Positions 43,545 to 52,658 of a stretch of DNA of 64,000 nt are shown one piece after another (within the stretch, counting starts at the first letter, position 1; every line of letters begins with the position of its first letter). The notes under the pieces are model-generated. The model made no database searches. It was not told the origin of the DNA and worked only from the letters and a program-made list of their open reading frames with translations. Source of the stretch: Arthrobacter sp. SO5 (GTDB taxonomy: Bacteria; Actinomycetota; Actinomycetes; Actinomycetales; Micrococcaceae); NCBI RefSeq assembly GCF_020532805.1, contig NZ_MQTQ01000054.1:1-64000 (forward strand), given 5' to 3'. Both the position numbers and the translations under genes were made by a program.

Positions 43545-44744
43545 ATGAGTAACCCCGCAGACAACAATGATGTTGTTATCCTCGCCGCCGTCCGCACACC
43601 CCAGGGCCGCCTCAACGGGCAGCTGGCAAGCTTCACCGCCGTTGAGCTCGGCGCCCACGCGATCCGGGCGGCCCTCGCCGCCAGCGGGGTCAAGGCGGAG
43701 CAGGTGGACTCGGTGGTCATGGGCCACGTCCTGCAGGCCGGCGCGGGCCAGAACCCCGCCCGCCAGAGCGCCATCGGCGCCGGCATCGGCTGGAACGTCC
43801 CCAGCGTCACCATCAACAAGGTCTGCCTCTCGGGCCTGACGGCCGTGATCGACGCAGCCCGGATGATCCGCGGCGGCGACGCCACGGTGGTGGTCGCCGG
43901 CGGCCAGGAGTCGATGACCCGCGCCCCGCACATCCTGCCCGGTTCCCGCCAGGGCTGGACCTACGGCACCGTGCAGGCGCTTGATGTCGCCGCCCACGAC
44001 GGCCTGACCGACGCCTTCGACGGCCAGTCCATGGGCCTGTCCACGGAGACCAGGAACCTGACGCTGGGGATCGACCGGGCCTCGCAGGACGACGTGGCGG
44101 CCCAGTCCCACCAGCGCGCCGCCCGCGCCGCCAAGGACGGCGTGTTCGACGGCGAAATCTCCCCGATCAGCGTCAAGCAGCGCAAGGGCGAGCCCGTCGT
44201 CGTGGCCAAGGACGAGGGTATCCGGCCGGATACGACCGTCGAGTCGCTCGCGGGTCTGCGCGCTGCGTTCGCCACGGACGGCACCATCACCGCCGGCAAC
44301 TCCTCTCCCCTGTCCGACGGAGCCGCCGCCCTCGTCCTCTCATCCCGGAAGTTCGCTGAAGACAACGGCCTGGACTACTTGGCGGTCATCGGCAAGCCCG
44401 GGCAGGTCGCCGGGCCCGACAATACGCTGCACTCCCAGCCCGCCAACGCGATCAAAAGCGCCCTGGCCAAGGCCGGCTGGTCCGCACAGGACCTCGACTT
44501 CATCGAGATCAACGAGGCGTTCGGCTCCGTCGCCGTCCAGTCCCTCAGGGACCTCGACTACCCGCTGGAAAAGTGCAACATCCACGGCGGTGCGATCGCC
44601 CTGGGACACCCGATCGGAGCCTCCGGGGCCCGGCTGGCCCTGCACGCGGCGCACGAGCTGAAGCGGCGCGGCACCGGAAAGGCCGCTGTGTCCCTGTGCG
44701 GCGGCGGCGGGCAGGGCGAAGCGCTCCTGCTGTACCGCGACTAA
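43545..44744 (+). CDS. Thiolase (acetyl-CoA C-acyltransferase)
   Basis: This 399-residue enzyme should join or split acyl-CoA units, either acetoacetyl-CoA formation or the last step of beta-oxidation. Catalytic residues are in place: nucleophile Cys94 in TINKVCLSGLTA, the His of GGAIALGHPIGASGAR and the second Cys of SLCGGGGQGEALLL. INEAF (with its Asn-Glu) is also present. GGAAGAG lies a few bases before the ATG. A YbaK-type gene follows 14 bases downstream. Whether it is biosynthetic or degradative cannot be told. Confidence 0.92.
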   Translation: MSNPADNNDVVILAAVRTPQGRLNGQLASFTAVELGAHAIRAALAASGVKAEQVDSVVMGHVLQAGAGQNPARQSAIGAGIGWNVPSVTINKVCLSGLTAVIDAARMIRGGDATVVVAGGQESMTRAPHILPGSRQGWTYGTVQALDVAAHDGLTDAFDGQSMGLSTETRNLTLGIDRASQDDVAAQSHQRAARAAKDGVFDGEISPISVKQRKGEPVVVAKDEGIRPDTTVESLAGLRAAFATDGTITAGNSSPLSDGAAALVLSSRKFAEDNGLDYLAVIGKPGQVAGPDNTLHSQPANAIKSALAKAGWSAQDLDFIEINEAFGSVAVQSLRDLDYPLEKCNIHGGAIALGHPIGASGARLALHAAHELKRRGTGKAAVSLCGGGGQGEALLLYRD

Positions 44745-44758
44745 CCGGGACGGGCGCC

Positions 44759-45256
44759 GTGACTGACGGTATGACAGGGGCGCCGGCCGGCGCCGGCCGG
44801 GAACGATTCCTCGCCGACGCCGCCGTGCGCGGACTCATTGTCCAGCTCGTGGAACGCCCCGCCGCGAACAGTCTCGAGGAGGCGGCCCGGATCCAGGGGA
44901 TCCGGGCCGCTGACATCGTGAAATCCCTCGTGGTCAGGCACAAGGACGGCAGCTTCCTCTTTGCCCTGATCCCGGGCGACCGGCAGATCTCCTGGCCAAA
45001 GCTCCGGGCGCTCGTCGGCGTGAACAAGCTCTCGCTTCCGCCGGCGGACGTGGCCCTGGGAGCGACGGGATACGAGCGGGGCACGATCACGCCGCTGGGC
45101 AGCACGGTGGCGTGGCCCGTGTATGCCGATCAGAGCATCGCGGGCCGGCGGGTCTCCATGGGCGCCGGGGAGCACGGCTACAGTGCCTTCGTGGACGCCG
45201 ATGACCTCACGGCGGCGCTCGGCGCCGTCGTCGCAGACATCTCCGAACCAAACTAG
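44759..45256 (+). CDS. YbaK/EbsC-type aminoacyl-tRNA deacylase domain protein
   Basis: Proteins of this family clear mischarged tRNAs such as Cys- or Ala-tRNA(Pro). The 165-residue protein has the conserved Lys in ADIVKSLVVRH, the region KLRALVGVNKLSLPPADVAL and the Gly-rich VSMGAGEHGYSAF near the end. The GTG at 44759 follows GGGACGGG; an ATG at 44771 is an alternative. It is 14 bases from the thiolase stop, so it probably belongs to that transcript, though the two functions are unrelated. A palindromic repeat follows. Confidence 0.85.
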   Translation: MTDGMTGAPAGAGRERFLADAAVRGLIVQLVERPAANSLEEAARIQGIRAADIVKSLVVRHKDGSFLFALIPGDRQISWPKLRALVGVNKLSLPPADVALGATGYERGTITPLGSTVAWPVYADQSIAGRRVSMGAGEHGYSAFVDADDLTAALGAVVADISEPN

Positions 45257-45286
45257 CCGGCGCGGGTTAATTCACCGGGCGGAGAG

Positions 45287-45349
45287 CAACGCGGGGTCAC
45301 TTACGGCCGGTCCCGACCCCGGGGATGGGCCGGAAGTGACCCCGCGTTG
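45287..45349. repeat. Palindromic repeat, copy B (convergent terminator)
   Basis: CAACGCGGGGTCACTT (45287-45302) pairs perfectly with AAGTGACCCCGCGTTG (45334-45349). A further CGGCC/GGCCG pairing (45304-45308 with 45328-45332) lies inside. It separates the convergent ybaK-like and nucleotidase genes. Its arms match copy A at 35454-35520 while the loop differs. Confidence 0.8.
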
Positions 45350-45362
45350 GAGTTGGACGGGC

Positions 45363-47195
45363 CTAGGGGGTCACGGTGAGCGCCTCACCGTTGACGGTGA
45401 GCCGCCAGTTGTCCTGGCTGAACACGGCCACGTCCAGGGTGCCGTGCGCCACGACATAGTCGATGATCCGCTGCCGGATCTCCTGCTGGCTGTTCGAGAG
45501 GACCGGAGCCGTCTTCACGGCCGGGAAACTGCCCCCGCCGCTCTGCCGGTAGTTGTTGATGGCGAGGGCGAATTCCTGGTCCATCCGGAGTGCCGCGGAA
45601 CCGTAGGTAAGCCCGGTGATGCGCTCCCCCACCGGCTTGGCGAGGTCGATCTCGTAGTCCAACGGTGCGTCAAGGCCGTAGACCACGTCATAGTTATAGT
45701 CCGGTGTCCCGCCCGGGGCCATCGCGGTGGCGGCGTTCGTAACGTCGGCGGCGCGGGCTGTGGTGCTGAAGACCGGCTTGAAGTACTGCGCGGACCACTC
45801 GAGGTAGGCCTTGACCTGGGCTCCGGTGACCTTGATGGACAGCAGCGTGTTATCGAAGATGTACAGTCCGGCAACGTCCCTGATGGTCAGCGGACCGGCC
45901 TTGACGTCCACCGAACGGGAGAAGGCCGCGGCGATGGAGAGCACCGGCAGGCCGGCGGCCGGGCCGTTGGACAGTTCGGCCTTAATCGTGCTGGCCTGGA
46001 CGAAGTTGATGGCGTCGATCGCCGCCGAGTCCTCCCAGCAGGCGGTGGCAGTCGTCAGCGCCGCGGTGGACGTTCCGATCACCTGGTTTACGTACTTCAC
46101 GGTCGCCTCGTGGCCGGACTGGACAGCACGCACGACGGCGGGATCGGCGTCGACCGTTTTGGCGTCCAAAAGCAGCGAGTGTGCGGCGGTGACCGTCCAC
46201 TGGCCTTTGTCCTTGGCCAGCTCCAAATCCATGACCGAGACGCGCATGCCCCACTTGAGCGGTTCGGTCAGGAGGACCTGCTTGCCGGTGGCCTTGTTGG
46301 TGACGAATCGTTCCGGGATCTCCAGGTGGGCGTGGCCGACCAGGATCGCATCGATGCCGGGGACCTCTTCAGCCAGCTGCGTGGAGGCGTTTTCCGGGAA
46401 CGGCAGGGCATCGCCGTAGGAGGATCCCGGGGTTGCTCCCGAGTGGCTCGTCACAATGACGACGTCGGCTCCGGCCGCCTTCATTTCCGGAATGACGGTC
46501 TTGGCCTCCTCCACGATGCCGTTGAAGTCCAGCTTTCCCTGGACGTTGTCGCGGTCCCAGAGTGCGCAGCCCGGGGTCACGAAGCCGACCAGGCCCACGG
46601 TCAGCCAGCCGTTGTCCGTCTTCACGCGTTTGAGCACATACGGCGTGAAGGCACGCTGTCCGGTGACGGAGTCGTGGACGTTGGCGCCCAGCAGCGGGAA
46701 GTCGAGCTGACTTTCCCAGGTCCGCAGGAGTGGGATGCCGTAGTTGAATTCGTGGTTGCCGAGGCCTACGGCGTCGTACCCCACCGCGTTCATGGCCAGC
46801 GCCATGGGGTGCTTGACCGACGCGGAAATCGGGTTGATCTTGGCGAAGTAATAGGCCAGGGGCGTCCCCTGGATGGTATCGCCGGCATCGATGGTGATCG
46901 TGTTCGCGGCTCCCCGTTCGGCCCGCATCGCCTTGATCAGGGTGGCCGCCTGGGCGATGCCGATCTTGTTTCCCGCCTTGTCCGCATAGGGGACGTTCTT
47001 GAAGTAATCCCAGTTGAAGACATTGTTGTGCAGGTCGGTGGTGCCAAGGACCGTCAGGGTGAACCGTTTCCGGCCGCTGGCGGGGGCGGCGTGGACGGCC
47101 GGGGCTCCGGCCAGGGCCCCGGCGGCCGCACTGCCGCCCACGAGGGCTGCAGTGAGCATGGCACGGCGGGAAAGCGAAGATTTAGGGTCGGTCAT
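45363..47195 (-). CDS. Secreted 5'-nucleotidase / 2',3'-cyclic phosphodiesterase family protein
   Basis: This 610-residue enzyme should release phosphate and nucleosides from nucleotides outside the membrane. The N-terminus is a twin-arginine signal (SRRAMLTAALVGG) with likely cleavage after AVHA. The metallophosphoesterase motifs follow in order: GTTDLHNN, DAGDT, GLGNHEFN, VTSHSG and VGHAHLE. The C-terminal half is the 5'-nucleotidase substrate domain. A TAGACT (47240-47245) lies 44 bases upstream. There is no sortase signal or anchor, so the product is probably released or loosely bound. Confidence 0.92.
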   Translation of the reverse strand: MTDPKSSLSRRAMLTAALVGGSAAAGALAGAPAVHAAPASGRKRFTLTVLGTTDLHNNVFNWDYFKNVPYADKAGNKIGIAQAATLIKAMRAERGAANTITIDAGDTIQGTPLAYYFAKINPISASVKHPMALAMNAVGYDAVGLGNHEFNYGIPLLRTWESQLDFPLLGANVHDSVTGQRAFTPYVLKRVKTDNGWLTVGLVGFVTPGCALWDRDNVQGKLDFNGIVEEAKTVIPEMKAAGADVVIVTSHSGATPGSSYGDALPFPENASTQLAEEVPGIDAILVGHAHLEIPERFVTNKATGKQVLLTEPLKWGMRVSVMDLELAKDKGQWTVTAAHSLLLDAKTVDADPAVVRAVQSGHEATVKYVNQVIGTSTAALTTATACWEDSAAIDAINFVQASTIKAELSNGPAAGLPVLSIAAAFSRSVDVKAGPLTIRDVAGLYIFDNTLLSIKVTGAQVKAYLEWSAQYFKPVFSTTARAADVTNAATAMAPGGTPDYNYDVVYGLDAPLDYEIDLAKPVGERITGLTYGSAALRMDQEFALAINNYRQSGGGSFPAVKTAPVLSNSQQEIRQRIIDYVVAHGTLDVAVFSQDNWRLTVNGEALTVTP

Positions 47196-47239
47196 TGTGT
47201 GAGCTCCTCAACGTTGGCGGCCTGTTGGCACAAAGCCAA

Positions 47240-47268
47240 AGTCTAGGCGGCGCACCCGCCGGGGACAT
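47240..47268 (-). promoter_or_regulatory. Candidate promoter of the nucleotidase gene
   Basis: A -10 TAGACT (47240-47245, minus strand) lies 44 bases before the start codon. The expected -35 site (47263-47268) reads ATGTCC, a poor match, so the call rests mainly on the -10 word. Confidence 0.4.
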
Positions 47269-47326
47269 CACAGACTCCGCGATCTTTTGGGGAATTCATG
47301 TGCCGTTGGTTTTCGCCCGGAACGCA

Positions 47327-47360
47327 GGAAACCCCGCCCACCGGAGTGGACGGGGTTTCC
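47327..47360 (-). terminator. Terminator of the rplJ-rplL operon
   Basis: GGAAACCCCGCCCAC (47327-47341) pairs with 47346-47360 with a single mismatch and loop CGGA. It lies 51 bases after the rplL stop on the minus strand. Confidence 0.75.
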
Positions 47361-47410
47361 CGGAACGGAACGGGAACGCAAGGTTCCCGGCCAGTGCCGG
47401 AAGCAGCGAG

Positions 47411-47785
47411 TTACTTGAGGGTAACGCGTGCGCCAGCCTCTTCGAGCTGTGCAACAGCCTTCTCGGCAGCTTCCTTGGTGACGCCTTCGAGGATAGCCTT
47501 CGGGGCGCTGTCAACAACGTCCTTGGCTTCCTTGAGGCCCAGGGAAGTGATGGCGCGAACTTCCTTGATGACTGCAATCTTCTTGTCGCCCGGGTGCTCC
47601 AGGATGACGTCGAATGCGGTCTGCTCTTCTTCTTCTGCAGCGCCGCCGGCGGCGGGGCCAGCAACTGCAACAGCAGCAGCCGTAACTTCGAAGGTCTCTT
47701 CGAAGAGCTTAACGAACTCAGAGAGCTCGATGATGGTCAGTTCCTTGAAAGCTTCAATGAGCTCTTCGTTGGTGAGCTTCGCCAT
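47411..47785 (-). CDS. rplL: 50S ribosomal protein L7/L12
   Basis: L7/L12 dimers form the flexible stalk that recruits translation factors. The 124-residue protein has the N-terminal dimerisation helices ([29 protein letters not shown]), an Ala/Gly-rich hinge and the conserved C-terminal domain (EKTAFDVIL-like [40 protein letters not shown]). It follows rplJ by 77 bases. rpoB does not follow directly; about 4.3 kb with three metabolic genes lie between. Confidence 0.98.
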   Translation of the reverse strand: MAKLTNEELIEAFKELTIIELSEFVKLFEETFEVTAAAVAVAGPAAGGAAEEEEQTAFDVILEHPGDKKIAVIKEVRAITSLGLKEAKDVVDSAPKAILEGVTKEAAEKAVAQLEEAGARVTLK

Positions 47786-47862
47786 GGTGTGGCGTCCTTC
47801 CTATAGTGGTGCGCGGCGGCCCGGGGGCTCACCTTCGCACCGGAGTCTGGTGTGAAAGAGAG

Positions 47863-48474
47863 TTAGTTCTCTTCGGGGGCTGCGGCGTCAGCCGGAGCTT
47901 CGGTCTCTACTGCTGCATCTGCTGCGGGAGCTTCAGCGTCGGCCGGGGCTTCGTCAGCGGCGGGTGCCTCGGCTTCTGCCGGTGCACCGTTCTCTTCTTC
48001 AAGCTTGAGGCGCAGCGCGTCGATGATGCGGACAGCGGCGGCAGCAGGAGCCTTGAGGATGCCTGCAACCTTGGCGAGCTGCAGCTCGCGGGACTCGAGT
48101 GCTGCCAGGGCAGCAACTTCGCTGGCGTTCAGTGCCTTGCCCTCGAAGTAACCGGTCTTGATAACCAGCTGCTTGTTGGTCTTGGCAAAATCCGTCAGGC
48201 TCTTGGCAGCGGCAACTGCGTCACCCTTGATGAACGCAATTGCAGTGGGGCCGGCGAGCTGACCGTCGAATGCTTCGACACCAGCTTCCTTGGCTGCAAT
48301 GGCGGTCAGGGTGTTCTTGACGACCGAGAACTTGGTGTCCTGGCCGAGAGAGACACGCAGCTGCTTGAGCTGTGCAACGGTGAGCCCGCGGTATTCGGTC
48401 AGGACAGCGGCGTTCGATTCCTTGAAATCGTTAGTGATCTCAGCTACTGCTGAAACCTTGCTAGGCGTTGCCAT
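47863..48474 (-). CDS. rplJ: 50S ribosomal protein L10 with acidic tail
   Basis: L10 anchors the L7/L12 dimers to the ribosome. The 203-residue protein has NAAVLTEYRGLTVAQLKQLRVSLGQ and FSVVKNTLTAIAAKEAG, then a C-terminal helix that binds L7/L12. The last 45 or so residues are an Ala/Glu/Pro tail without counterpart in E. coli. The ATG at 48474 follows a GGAAGGAGGG site. An attenuator-like terminator lies 61 bases upstream. Confidence 0.97.
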   Translation of the reverse strand: MATPSKVSAVAEITNDFKESNAAVLTEYRGLTVAQLKQLRVSLGQDTKFSVVKNTLTAIAAKEAGVEAFDGQLAGPTAIAFIKGDAVAAAKSLTDFAKTNKQLVIKTGYFEGKALNASEVAALAALESRELQLAKVAGILKAPAAAAVRIIDALRLKLEEENGAPAEAEAPAADEAPADAEAPAADAAVETEAPADAAAPEEN

Positions 48475-48534
48475 AACCCTCCTTCCGGGGATAGTGCCGG
48501 CATTTCCCGGTCCCCGCTCAGATGAGCTAAAACT

Positions 48535-48562
48535 AAAAACGCCCCGCGCAGATGCACGGGGC
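48535..48562 (-). terminator. Attenuator-like terminator in the rplJ leader
   Basis: On the minus strand GCCCCG (48557-48562) pairs with CGGGGC (48541-48546), and the stem extends inward by one G-T and two more pairs to a four-base loop. It is followed by GTTTTTAGTTTT. This is a textbook Rho-independent terminator placed inside the leader, 61 bases before rplJ, where L10-leader control acts in other bacteria. Confidence 0.7.
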
Positions 48563-48734
48563 TTGTCTCGACGCGGCCAATAACCGCGGAGCTTTGCTTC
48601 GTTCACCTGCGCCGGCCGCCCTATGTTCAGGGTCCTTCGTCCGAAAATCCACTGACCTCTCCCCGGCGCGACTGCAGAAGTGAGTCTTGCTAGGGAGAGT
48701 GGATTTCCAACAACCGACGGTCTTTGGTCCCCTA

Positions 48735-48764
48735 AGCGTACGGGACACCGTGCGTGCGCTCCAA
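48735..48764 (-). promoter_or_regulatory. Candidate rplJ-rplL promoter
   Basis: A -35 TTGGAG (48759-48764) and a -10 TACGCT (48735-48740) have an 18-base spacer on the minus strand. The predicted leader is about 255 bases and includes the attenuator at 48535-48562. The rest of the 351-base gap (48475-48825) holds no gene I can support. Confidence 0.45.
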
Positions 48765-48825
48765 ATCGAGGCCGGCGGGACCGTCCTGCAGGGCAGTCCC
48801 GCCGGGCGCCTGGGTGACGGCAGCG

Positions 48826-49944
48826 TCAGCTGACGCTCGGCCCAAAGTCCGGAAGTTCCTTCTGCCAGATGCCGGTCACACCCGCCGTCGAGAAGCCGAG
48901 CTGCTGGTTGACCTTGAGGAGGTACCGGTTCTCCGGGGCGTTCCAGGTGTAGAGCACCCGCGCGTCCGGGAATTGTTCGGTGAGCCGTTCCATGTTGGCC
49001 ACCTTGATCAGCAGGCCGAGTTTGTTGCCGCGGTGCGCCTGCAGCACCACCGTGTCGTCCTGGAACACGACGTCGGGGCGCAGCGCCAGGACGCTGATGG
49101 TGGTCAGTCCCACGAGGGTGCCGCTGGCCAGGTGCTCGACGGCGGTGACCACTGTGCGGCGCCCCTGCGCGATGGCGACCTCTTCCGCCTGGCGGAGGAT
49201 GCCGCCGTCGAACACCATGTCCGAATCCTCGGCGCCGGGGATCCCGTCTTCGCCGGCACTGTTCTCCAGCGCCGCCACGGCCTCAAGCCATTGCTCCGGG
49301 CAGCGGTCCGTCCAGTGGTGCAGGCGGTAGCGGCCCGCGTTGGCCTCCGCGGCCTCGGCCTCAAGCCCGGCGACGAGCTTGCTGTCCAGCGGCAGGGTGC
49401 AGGCGCTGAACTGTTCGATGTGCTGCAGGGTGTAGCCGGTGAGCCGGGCAAATTCGACCTCGCGGCTTCCGAGCGGGACGAACCCCAGGCCGCTTCCTGG
49501 CACCAGCTGTCCGGCCCCGCTGTCGCTGAGCGTGGCGCCGGGATGGTTTGTGTCGATCAGGATGGTGTGCCGGCCCTCGTCGCGGGCGAAATGCTCCGCG
49601 GCTTCGAGCAGTTGCCGTCCGACACCCTGGCGCTGGAACTCCGGCAGGATGTCGAGGGTGAATTCGGCCAAGTCGTGGTTGTCCGCGAGGGGCAGGGCGA
49701 TGTCCACGGTCCCGACGATCACGCCGTCGACCTTCGCCACAAGGATCACCTGGCGTTCGTAGGGGTCCGCCAGTTCCAGCAGTTTCTCCAGCGGGGCATA
49801 CGCGAGGTCATCACTCCCCCAGGTCTGCATTCGTACTTTGCGCCCCACCTCGACGGCGGCAAGGAAGTCAGCGGCGTCCGGACCGTCAACGGAATCAGGG
49901 ATCCACAACTGTTCAATCCGCACATCGCCTGCCATAGAGGGCAT
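48826..49944 (-). CDS. Two-domain GNAT acetyltransferase-like protein, paralog 1
   Basis: This 372-residue protein looks like two tandem GNAT folds. The first has the acetyl-CoA loop LPEFQRQGVGRQLLEAAEHFA near residues 105-125. The second has LQAHRGNKLGLLIKVANMERLTEQFPDARVLYTWNAPENRYLLKVNQQLGF, also typical of GNAT motif A/B. The same plan is seen in mycothiol synthase MshD, but I have no evidence that this is MshD. The gene at 50037 has the same layout and is a paralog. The two lie between the rplKA and rplJL operons. The start at 49944 has a GGGG run before it. Confidence 0.8.
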   Translation of the reverse strand: MPSMAGDVRIEQLWIPDSVDGPDAADFLAAVEVGRKVRMQTWGSDDLAYAPLEKLLELADPYERQVILVAKVDGVIVGTVDIALPLADNHDLAEFTLDILPEFQRQGVGRQLLEAAEHFARDEGRHTILIDTNHPGATLSDSGAGQLVPGSGLGFVPLGSREVEFARLTGYTLQHIEQFSACTLPLDSKLVAGLEAEAAEANAGRYRLHHWTDRCPEQWLEAVAALENSAGEDGIPGAEDSDMVFDGGILRQAEEVAIAQGRRTVVTAVEHLASGTLVGLTTISVLALRPDVVFQDDTVVLQAHRGNKLGLLIKVANMERLTEQFPDARVLYTWNAPENRYLLKVNQQLGFSTAGVTGIWQKELPDFGPSVS

Positions 49945-50036
49945 GATCCCCGCCGTTCTGCCACCCGCTACGGGTTCCGGGAGCCCGGCTGAGGCCGGGC
50001 TTCAACCGCCAGCATATGCCGGTTTGAGCCACGATT

Positions 50037-51167
50037 CTATGAATTCCGCGGTTCCATGGGTGGCTCCGGGGAGACCCGCTGCCATTCGCCGTCGTACCCT
50101 GCCGGCCGGAAGCCCAGGGCGATGTTGATCGCGAGCATGTGGTCGTTCTCGGCGGCGTTGAAGGTGACCACGCGTTCCACGTCCGGGTACTCCGAGACGA
50201 GCCGCCGCAGGTTGAGGAGTTTGACCAGCATGCCGAGGCGGTGGCCGCGGTGGCTGGCAGCCACCAGGGTGTCGTCCTGGTCGGCCAGCCACGGCTTCAC
50301 CGGCGAGACCTGCAGTACCGAATATGCCGCCAGATCCCCGCTGCTGCGGTGCCGGGCGGCCGCCACGAGGGAGACCAGGCCGGCCCGCCGCCAGGTTTCC
50401 TCGACGTGACGGACCCGTGCCACATCCCACTGCTCTGCCTCGTAGCTCAGTTCTCCGAACGGCGCGTCTGTACTCATCCGGGACATCAGCACGGCGAACT
50501 GCTCCGCATAGTCATCCGGGCAACTCCCCGTCCAGGACAGCAGCTCATACGCCTCCCCCGCCGTGGCCAGCGCTTCCCGCTCCAGCGGATCCCACGATGC
50601 GGCATGGGCGCGAATATCCAGGGCGCTGAAGCGAGAGACCTGTTCCAGGCGGTATCCGGCCTTCAGGGCAAAGTGGACGCCCCGTGCGTCGGCGGGAACC
50701 GCTCCCGTCCCGGTGGCCGGCCTGATTGTTGCGTCCAGGTCTTCGGGGTCGAAGCCGGCAGGATGCTCCGTGTAGCTCTGCAGGATGGTCCGGCCGGCCA
50801 CCGCTGCCAGCGCTTCCGCGTGGCGCAGCAGGGCCCGGCCAATCCCCCGGCCGCTGAACTCCTCGAGCACCTCGACGTGGACCATCGCACTGCGGAGGTT
50901 CTCCTGGAGCTCGCAGCGGATCCACGACCTCGCTACCATCCGCCCGTTCTGGCGCACGAAAAAGAGCTGGATCCTCCGGTACTCGTTGTCCCGCCAGAAC
51001 TGCAGCCGGGCCTCGGGCGGGGTTGACCGGTCCAGGTTGCCCCAGGCCTCGAGCGTCAGGGCGTCGCACAGCTCCCCGACGGCGAGGAAGTTGCCGGCGT
51101 CGTGGGAATCGAGGTCCGCCGGAAGGACGAGGGGTTCTATGAGGTACGGCGCTGTCGTCACCGGCAC
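50037..51167 (-). CDS. Two-domain GNAT acetyltransferase-like protein, paralog 2
   Basis: This 376-residue protein has the same two-domain layout as the previous one. The first acetyl-CoA loop is LEEFSGRGIGRALLRHAEALA. The second half has ASHRGHRLGMLVKLLNLRRLVSEYPDVERVVTFNAAENDHMLAINIALGFRPAGY, closely matching paralog 1. It lies 92 bases upstream of paralog 1 and just after the rplA terminator. Substrate unknown. Confidence 0.8.
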   Translation of the reverse strand: MPVTTAPYLIEPLVLPADLDSHDAGNFLAVGELCDALTLEAWGNLDRSTPPEARLQFWRDNEYRRIQLFFVRQNGRMVARSWIRCELQENLRSAMVHVEVLEEFSGRGIGRALLRHAEALAAVAGRTILQSYTEHPAGFDPEDLDATIRPATGTGAVPADARGVHFALKAGYRLEQVSRFSALDIRAHAASWDPLEREALATAGEAYELLSWTGSCPDDYAEQFAVLMSRMSTDAPFGELSYEAEQWDVARVRHVEETWRRAGLVSLVAAARHRSSGDLAAYSVLQVSPVKPWLADQDDTLVAASHRGHRLGMLVKLLNLRRLVSEYPDVERVVTFNAAENDHMLAINIALGFRPAGYDGEWQRVSPEPPMEPRNS

Positions 51168-51193
51168 AGCCTAACCGGCCCGCGGAATGCAGA

Positions 51194-51225
51194 AAAGACC
51201 GCCCCGCGGCTGCGGGACGGTCTTT
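51194..51225 (-). terminator. Terminator of the rplK-rplA operon
   Basis: AAAGACCG (51194-51201) pairs with CGGTCTTT (51218-51225), with further CCCGC/GCGGG pairing inside (51203-51207 with 51212-51216) and loop GGCT. It lies 28 bases after the rplA stop. TCTTTTCT follows on the minus strand. Confidence 0.8.
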
Positions 51226-51253
51226 CTGGTGCTTGCTGCCAGCCTGGTGAGGA

Positions 51254-51961
51254 TTAGACCTCGGTCAGGACCTTGGTGACGTTGGGGTCAACCGAGATGC
51301 CCGGGCCAAACGTGGTGGCGACGGTGGCCTTCTGGATGTACCGGCCCTTGGAAGCGGACGGCTTGAGGCGAAGGACCTCTTCCAGGGCGGCAGCGTAGTT
51401 CTCGGCCAGCTTGAGGGCGTCGAACGAAACCTTGCCGATGATGAAGTGCAGGTTGGAGTGCTTGTCGACGCGGAAGTCGATCTTGCCGCCCTTGATGTCG
51501 TTGACGGCCTTGGCCACGTCAGCGGTCACGGTGCCGGTCTTCGGGTTCGGCATCAGGTTACGCGGACCCAGGACCTTACCGAGGCGGCCGACCTTGCCCA
51601 TGAGGTCAGGGGTGGCCACCGCTGCGTCGAAGTCGGTCCAGCCGGCTGAGATCTTTTCGATCAGGTCATCGGAACCAACGAAGTCGGCCCCGGCAGCGAT
51701 TGCTGCCTCAGCCTTTTCGCCCGTTGCGAAGACGAGGACGCGGGCGGTCTTGCCCGTGCCGTGGGGCAGGATAACGGTGCCGCGGACCATCTGGTCGGCC
51801 TTGCGGGGGTCGACGCCCAGGCGGAAGGCGACCTCAACGGTGGCGTCGAACTTGGACGGGTTGGTGTCCTTGGCCAGCGTCACTGCCTCGAACGGCGCGT
51901 AGAACTTCTCCGCGTCGATCTTGGCGGCGGCTGCCTCATATGCTTTGCTGCGCTTTGCCAT
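51254..51961 (-). CDS. rplA: 50S ribosomal protein L1
   Basis: L1 forms the mobile stalk near the E site and in many bacteria represses its own operon. The 235-residue protein begins [21 protein letters not shown] and has [15 protein letters not shown] and the C-terminal [22 protein letters not shown] chose the ATG at 51961, next to an AGGAGAAA site; the upstream in-frame region does not match. It follows rplK by 135 bases. Confidence 0.98.
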   Translation of the reverse strand: MAKRSKAYEAAAAKIDAEKFYAPFEAVTLAKDTNPSKFDATVEVAFRLGVDPRKADQMVRGTVILPHGTGKTARVLVFATGEKAEAAIAAGADFVGSDDLIEKISAGWTDFDAAVATPDLMGKVGRLGKVLGPRNLMPNPKTGTVTADVAKAVNDIKGGKIDFRVDKHSNLHFIIGKVSFDALKLAENYAAALEEVLRLKPSASKGRYIQKATVATTFGPGISVDPNVTKVLTEV

Positions 51962-52096
51962 GCTGCTTATTTCTCCTTGTGCAGTTGTGGTCTGCGGACC
52001 GCGCGGGGCCCTGCCACAGTCGGAACTCCGGCTGGTGTACCGGGTTTCCGACATTTCGATGAATGAGTGGTGCCGGTTGCCCGGCGGTAAAGGCTA

Positions 52097-52528
52097 TTAG
52101 CCTTCGACGGTGATTCCCATGGAACGGGCGGTGCCGGCGATGATCTTCGCGGCGCCTTCAAGGCTCGTGGCGTTGAGGTCTTCCATCTTGGTGGTGGCGA
52201 TCTCGTTGACCTGGGCCTGGGTCAGCTTGGCGACCTTGACGGTGTGCGGGGTCGGTGAACCCTTGGCAACGCCAGCAGCCTTCTTGATCAGTTCCGCGGC
52301 CGGCGGGGTCTTGGTGATGAACGTGAATGAACGGTCCTCGTAGACCGTGATTTCAACAGGAATAACGTTGCCGCGCTGGGCTTCCGTTGCAGCGTTGTAC
52401 GCCTTGCAGAATTCCATGATGTTGACACCGTGCTGGCCAAGCGCAGGACCGATCGGCGGGGCCGGGTTAGCGGCACCTGCCTGGATCTGCAGCTTGATGA
52501 GGCCGGTGACCTTCTTCTTGGGAGCCAA
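52097..52528 (-). CDS. rplK: 50S ribosomal protein L11
   Basis: L11 covers the GTPase-associated centre and is needed for stringent response sensing. The 143-residue protein has [37 protein letters not shown] and a C-terminal rRNA-binding domain ([25 protein letters not shown]). It follows nusG by 130 bases. Confidence 0.98.
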
Positions 52529-52658
52529 TGTAGGGTCCTTCTCTCAATGACGTCCTGGGGCACAGGAGCGTGCCTCAGGTTGGTGGCCGCCATGGCGAGG
52601 CGGCCGGCCGCTCCGGGGCTGCTAAGCGGGCAGCCCGGGGCGAATTCTGTGGGGAAAG

